Shown: one piece after another, positions 58,957-64,000 of the stretch
How the letters are laid out: the number at the start of each line of letters is the position of its first letter
Position numbering within the stretch: position 1 is the stretch's first letter
From: Arthrinium phaeospermum
Lineage: Eukaryota > Ascomycota > Sordariomycetes > Amphisphaeriales > Apiosporaceae
DNA: 64,000 nucleotides
Assembly (NCBI GenBank): GCA_006503535.1
Contig: QYRS01000009.1
Span: 310,001-374,000 of the forward strand
Direction: 5' to 3'
Notes under the pieces: model-generated
Seen by the model: only the letters and a program-made list of their open reading frames with translations
What the model was told of the DNA's origin: nothing
The model's database searches: none
Made by a program: the position numbers and the translations under genes

Positions 58957-60085
58957 ATGCATTTCACCCAAAGTTCGGCCCTGCTGCTCGCAGGAGTCAC
59001 GGCGGCCCTCGCCCTTCCCTTGGAGGGGTCGGGGAGCACCCTGAACCACCTGGTGGCGCGTACGGCTCGCTACGACCAGAGCTGCAGCCGCAAGATCCCC
59101 GGCAGCGACAAGACGTACGAGTCCAAGGTTCGAACCGCCTTCACGGACGCCTCCCAGCTGGCCCTTGTGACCCAAGAGGGCCAGGACTCGAAGGGCAATG
59201 CCTTTACCGAGAGTACCGCGTAAGTGTCACCATTTCTTTATATATTCGCTGTCCGTTCGTTCTATTTGAAGATAAAAAAAGAAAAGAAAAAACGAAGTTC
59301 ATCTTCTTAATCTGTATACTTGCTCACCTTGCCTACCCAGCTTCTCCCACTACTTCGGTGACGGCGATAAGGACCAGGTCAAGAAGATGATGCGGATCAT
59401 CTACAACAGCCGCCTCCCCGTCGACGACAACGACGGCGGCCAGGGCTACTTCATCGACATCAAGTGCGGCTCGGACCAGGACGACGAATGCGAGGCTTCT
59501 GTCCTTGCTGCCACAAGCGCGAAGCCCGGAGAAACATCCGTAAGTTAGATGGAGAGCAGTATTCCTGAGCGTCAATGTAATCGTAAGGAACAGTCGAAAG
59601 CTAACGATGTTTGCCCCCACCAGATGGTCCTATGCGACCGCTTCTTCAGCGCCAACACGGTGCAGACCAAACAAGACCTCGACACCAAGAAGATCGGCAC
59701 GCGGCGGGGCCAGTGGTGCCAGGCGGGCGAGAAGTTCCCCTTCTTCGAGGTGGCGGGCCTGACCCTGTTCCACGAGATGACGCACCTGCACGTCGTGGGC
59801 CAGCGCGCGGGGCTGACGGCGCGGCCGGACCCGGACGGCTACGACTCGGCCGGCACCGTCGACGTGTACGTCAAGGGCGGCGACGACGACCGCAAGCGGT
59901 ACGACGGGCTGGAGCCGTGGCAGGCGGCCCGCAAGCTGCGCCAGCTCTGGGAGGAGCATAATGGGGACGAGAACAAGTACGAGCCCACGACGCCGACGGT
60001 GGAGAATGCGGAGAGTTATGCTGCGGCGGCGCTCGAGTTTTACTTTTTGAAGAACTGTGAGTGGGATGTCATCTTGCCCGAATAG
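58957..60085 (+). CDS. Secreted HEMTH-motif zinc metalloprotease-like protein
   Basis: Three exons join in frame: 58957-59219, 59341-59539 and 59624-60085, giving 307 residues. The signal peptide is MHFTQSSALLLAGVTAALALP. After it, DQSCSRKIPG and a run of short Cys-containing segments (IDIKCGSDQDDEC, MVLCDRFF) lead to the zinc site FHEMTHL, with a plausible third ligand in the later Asp/Glu-rich part (ENAESYAAAALEFY). This order resembles fungal secreted metallo-endopeptidases related to the M35/deuterolysin group, though the classic third-ligand motif is not clear. Substrate is unknown. An upstream ATG at 58846 gives no signal peptide at its start and is rejected. Confidence 0.75.
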
Positions 60086-60230
60086 GCGATTTGATCCAGT
60101 GGTTCTGGGCTATGAATGGGTCTTAGATTCAAACACGATGGCCGGGCGTGTCTTGAGAACTTCACAGACGTTCGGACACGATAGCCTTTTCTTGGATTTT
60201 CTTATGAGCCGTTTCGGGTTTCCATTCTTG

Positions 60231-60280
60231 GTTGATCTTTGGTTTCTGCTGTGCCAGCCCGGCACGAATCGAAAGAAGAA
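60231..60280 (+). repeat. Possible third copy of the dispersed element end
   Basis: This lies 150 bp downstream of the metalloprotease stop. Read on the minus strand, TTTCGATTCGTGCCGGGC and the following bases align with the AT-rich block edge at 18554-18600. Of about 40 bases after CGATTCGT roughly half are identical and 13 differ by C-to-T or G-to-A toward the AT-rich copy, with about seven transversions. It is weaker than the 3796-3836 match. The A-rich tail lies on the plus strand. Confidence 0.4.
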
Positions 60281-60541
60281 TGTATTATCCGGTTTTTCCA
60301 CAAGTACATACTTATCCACTCCATTCATTTCATAACCGACCATACGACGTTAGGTCTTGCTATTATTCAATTGCCATGAGTCGTATTCCCCGTTCGCCAG
60401 ATTCATATCTCCAAGACGTGTTTCCCCCCTTTGAGTGTGTAAGACGCCATGATCATGAGCTATCTATGCCACCTCAAACCGAGTACCGCAATGAACTCGT
60501 GTTTGAAATCCACATCACCCCATAGCCAGAACCCGAAATCC

Positions 60542-63500
60542 TCACATCCCCTTCAACGCCTCCCCAGAAACAAAATGCGACCCGCCCGCGCACCGGTACC
60601 CCGAGTCCTGCTTGATCCACGCGAACCCCACGGGGCATCTCCCCGACCGCTCCAGCTTCTTCTTGAACGCCTCTTCCTCCTTGCGCTTCCGGTCCTCCTC
60701 CAGCAGTCGCTGTACAATCTTGGCGCGGTCGGCGTCCTCGGTGGCCTTCTTCTTGTCCTCGAGCAGGCGCTGGTACTCGTCCTCGCGCTCCTGCTCGGCG
60801 CGCTTGTCGCGCTGCAGCTGCGCCCAGACCGCATCGCTGACGCCGGCGTCGCGCTGGCTATCGCCGTGTCCCTGGCCATCGTCCTGTCGCGGTGACGTCG
60901 GCTCTGGGGTGGACGGCGGGGTCTGCTCGTCATCACCATCCTCATCCTCGCTCTGGGCGTTGTCTTGATTGTTGTTGTTGTCCGTCTTTGAGTTGGTGGT
61001 GGTAGGTGGTGCGGATGTGCGGTCAGATGACGGGGCCCCCTGCGGCTTCTTGTCGCGGACAACCGACTTGGACTTGCCGGCATCACCGCGCGCCTCCCGC
61101 TCCCGGATCATGTTCCTCAGCGCCGTCAACACCGTTTCCTCGTCGACGACGTACTTCCTGGTCTTCTCCCCTTCCTTGGACTGAATCGCCTTGCTGAAGA
61201 CGGCCTCGGCCAACGTCTTGACATCGCGTGCGTTGGCCCATCCCGCCTGCTGCGAGAGGCGCAAGAACAGCCCCTCGACAGTGCCCGAAAACTCCTTGCG
61301 GGGCGAGACGAGGCGAGCGACGTCGAAGGAAACGGCCCTGTTCTTCTTCTTGTTCGCGTTCTTCTTCTCGAGGTCGCGCGTCTTGGACTGGATCACGCTG
61401 GCCATCAGCCCGGCGCACTCCTGCGGGTCGAGGCTCCGGAACATGACCGCCTCGGGGAACCGGGACGAGAGGCCCTCGTTGACCCGGGTGAGCCGGTCGA
61501 TGTCCTTCTCATAGCCGGCGAGGATGATGATCATCTTCTTGAAGTAGCGCTCTTTGGTGACGCAGTCGACGATCTCGTCTATGGCCTCCTGGGAGAAGTG
61601 GCCCTCGGCCAGCCGGTAGGCCTCGTCGACGAAGAGGACCTTTCCGGATGCTCTTTCGAAAAGTGTTCGCACCTTGGGTCCCGTGTGGCCGATGTACTGA
61701 CCTATGAGGTCGCTGGAAGAGCACTCCACCACCTCGGCCGTCGCCAAGAAACCCATGTCGTAAAAGACTTTTCCCATCTTCCGCGCCGTGGTCGTCTTGC
61801 CCGTGCCCGGCGGGCCCTTGAAGAGGAAGTTAAAGGGGATGCTCTCCTTGGGGTCCATGTCGAGCACCCTCATCGCTCGGACGGTGCGTTGGTAGCCTTC
61901 GAGCAGCGCCACCGTCTCTTCGGTGCCCACGGTGCCCTCGAACAACTTCTTGACGTTGGTCTCGGACATCTCGGCCCGGTCGAAGTTCTCGTCAAAGTCG
62001 CGCGCCTCGAGCAGCGTTCTCGACTTCGCCTCGCCCTTGCTGAGCCTCGCCTGATGGCGCGCCTTGGTGGCGTCGAGGAGGATGTCAATCTCGCCTGCGT
62101 TGCCAAAGTTGGGACGGTTGCTGGCGCGCTTGAGCATCTCCATGGCGACGTTCTTGGCCTCGCCTGTCGCGTCGAAGCTTTGGTTCTTCAGCTTCAGCTC
62201 CAGAATCTGCATGAGTTGCTGTTCGTTGAAGTCCTCGAAGGTGAAAGCCTCCGAAATTGGGAACCGACGCGCGAGGCCGGGGTTGGTATGGGGGCTTTCC
62301 AGCATCGTCTGCATCTGGTCTTTGTACCTATCGACTCTCGGTGTCAGTATCTACTCTTCTTGGGTTGAATACAATTTCTCGAGAGTGAATAGTGGAAATC
62401 TCTAGAATAAGCAGTTATTCCATCCCTCGTGAGACACTAGACTAACGTGGAATAAACACTAGAACAGGAAGGAATAAACACCGAAACTTGTCGCTTACCC
62501 GAGCAGCAGGACGCAGCGGTCGTCTCCGGGAGCGTACTGGACGTCGGCCACAATCGTGTCGATGACCGCGGTCTTGAACGGGTCGTTATTGGAACCAGTG
62601 TGACTGAACAGGCCGTAGGCCTCGTCGATGACCAGGACTTTGCCGACGGTGGAGTCTAGGATACCCTTTGCCTTCTTCTCCGACCCTCCGATAACTGCGT
62701 CGATAAAGTCTGCCGGTTGCTTGACAACCACTGCGTACCGTTAGCCATTCCCGATCTTCATATGCAAGGAAGCGGGGCTCTGCAAGGAAGCGGGGCTCTG
62801 TATGTGTTCCTACCTTCACTCTTTGATAGCAGTCCAAGATCTACCAGGATCTTTGCATATAGTTTGGCCACAGTCGTCTTGCCCGTACCCGGGTTTCCAA
62901 GGAAAATCTTGTTCAACGAGTACTCCACAAGGGCTTCTTCCGCCAGCTCTCTGTCGTAGTTCTCCGTGGCGCTGTCGACCAGGGACTTGACTTTCTGTTT
63001 GACAGCGTCTAGTCCAATCAGCTTGTTTAGATCTGTCCACCCTTCCGATTTGGCCAGTGCATCGGCGGGTCTCGGTCCGATGAGATCGAGCTTGGTGAAC
63101 AGGAAGTCGTCCGGAGCTGGCTTCTTCTTCTTTCGGCGCTCCCGTCGCAGCCGCGATGCTTGGTTTTTGGAGATCCGGGCCAGGACGTTCTCCACAGTCC
63201 GGGCATTGCCGAACCCCTCCTTGCCTCGACCGCGGCCGATCCGTCTGGCGACGATGCGGCAGTACAGTCCAGACGGCCCATCTTCACACTTCATGTCCTT
63301 GTGGTACTGAATGTCAATCTTCAGAGAAAGGATGTCCAGTAGCTCCTTGTCTGTGTAGTCGGCAAACTTCATCTGGATGGGGAACCGACTGGGAAGGCCA
63401 GGGTTGTGGGCTAGGAAGCTCTCCATCTGCTTGTTGTAGCCAGCTAATAGAAACACGACCTTTCCCGTGAGATTCTCTACCTCGGAGAGAAGGTAGTCCA

Positions 63501-64000
63501 GAACGGCACCACCGCCCGGGCTGTTTCCGGAGGATAGCTGATAAGCCTCGTCGATGAAGAGCACGCCGCCGCCTCCATTGAGCATGCTGTCGACCATCTT
63601 TTGACACCCTCCAACCCCGATGTTTGCTAGCTTGGCTCCGGTCGTTTCCTCGAATTTGGATCCAGGTAGGATTGCCAAAGAAGTGAGAAACTTGGCGTAG
63701 ATGCGCGCCACGGTGGTTTTGCCCGTGCCAGGATTACCCAGCAGCTGGGACCCAAAGCGCTGCTTGCTGAAGTCTACACCTTGCCGTACCTGAGATGTGT
63801 CAGTCAGAACTCACTCGCGTTCACTCGCGTAAGACACGGCATACCTTTGTGTCAACTTCGCTCTTGATGTCCAAGAACTGGGACTTGACATCTTCCAACC
63901 CGATCATGCCCATCAACTCATCCAGTGCCTCGTTCTGGACCCCTTCTGTTTGCTTCAGATGTTCCCATTCGTCCTTCGCGCTTGGAGGAACGCCTGGAAC
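60542..64000 (-). CDS. Three-module AAA+ ATPase of CbxX/CfqX type, 5' end outside the window
   Basis: Visible exons are 63845-64000 (entering from the right edge), 62814-63789, 62499-62730 and 60542-62327, all in frame; about 1,050 residues are in view. Three AAA modules of the CbxX/CfqX kind follow one another. Module 1 has GNPGTGKTTVARIY and GVLFIDEAYQL. Module 2 has the P-loop GNPGTGKTTVAKLY and KVLVIDEAYGLF. Module 3 has GPPGTGKTTTARKM and KVLFVDEAYRLAEGHF. All Walker A lysines and Walker B Asp-Glu pairs are present. The C-terminus is a charged coiled coil (EEDRKRKEEEAFKKKLE) and a short Cys/His tail (GRCPVGFAW..GYRCAGGSH). Bacterial and plastid CbxX proteins are Rubisco activases; fungi lack Rubisco, so another client is expected. 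Function here is unknown. Confidence 0.88.
62763..62798. repeat. Perfect 18-bp tandem repeat in an intron
   Basis: Two copies of TGCAAGGAAGCGGGGCTC lie in the second visible intron of the AAA+ gene (62731-62813). They do not touch the splice sites. Confidence 0.9.

Noticed and set aside
1..64000. CRISPR arrays, bacterial operons, ribosome-binding sites, phage genes
   Set aside because: Spliceosomal introns and fungal families throughout; no spaced direct-repeat array is present.

Overview
This 64 kb window is nuclear DNA of a filamentous ascomycete (Pezizomycotina, most likely a sordariomycete). The evidence is about 20 genes on both strands with short introns (mostly 46-110 nt) that have GTAAGT/GTACGT-like donors and CTAAC-like branch sites. 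There are fungal-only families (DUF3176, HET, NACHT-STAND, killer-toxin-like GH18 chitinase, LysM effector, DUF7025-AAA), GC-rich coding sequence, and one 2.2 kb block of extreme AT content with the CpA-depleted signature of repeat-induced point mutation (RIP). I cannot name the species.

Layout. 0-6 kb: the end of a GT31/Fringe-like glycosyltransferase, then a DUF3176 membrane protein. 6-13 kb: a NACHT STAND protein with a C2H2 tail, divergent from a SNF2/RAD5-like ATPase. 13.6-16.7 kb: the relic of a Baeyer-Villiger-type flavin monooxygenase, then an intact secreted BBE-like FAD oxidase. 17-25 kb: a gene graveyard, where a HET-domain gene is split by a RIP-mutated element flanked by a 15-bp direct repeat, and a second NACHT gene is frameshifted by a perfect 53-bp tandem duplication. 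26-30 kb: an AAA+ ATPase (DUF7025 type) and an F-box protein. 30-39 kb: a divergent pair formed by a very large subgroup-C (killer-toxin-like) chitinase and a six-LysM secreted protein. 39-46 kb: an MFS transporter of the phosphate/Git1 group, a PhoD-like phosphatase and an O-methyltransferase. 47-60 kb: two single-pass surface proteins, two uncharacterised proteins, an F-box/ankyrin-like protein and a secreted HEMTH metalloprotease. 60.5-64 kb: a three-AAA CbxX/CfqX-type ATPase running off the right edge.

Common themes. Three genes belong to fungal self/non-self recognition or cell-death families (NACHT-C2H2, HET, NACHT), and two of the three are broken by independent lesions. The chitinase/LysM pair shares about 1.3 kb of promoter and probably acts together on chitin. 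The MFS and PhoD genes, both plausibly about phosphate, lie side by side and divergent. The most unusual signal is that the end of the RIP-mutated element inside the HET gene matches, with only transition differences over about 33 bp, a non-mutated piece that forms about half of the first intron of the DUF3176 gene. A weaker third match lies downstream of the metalloprotease gene.
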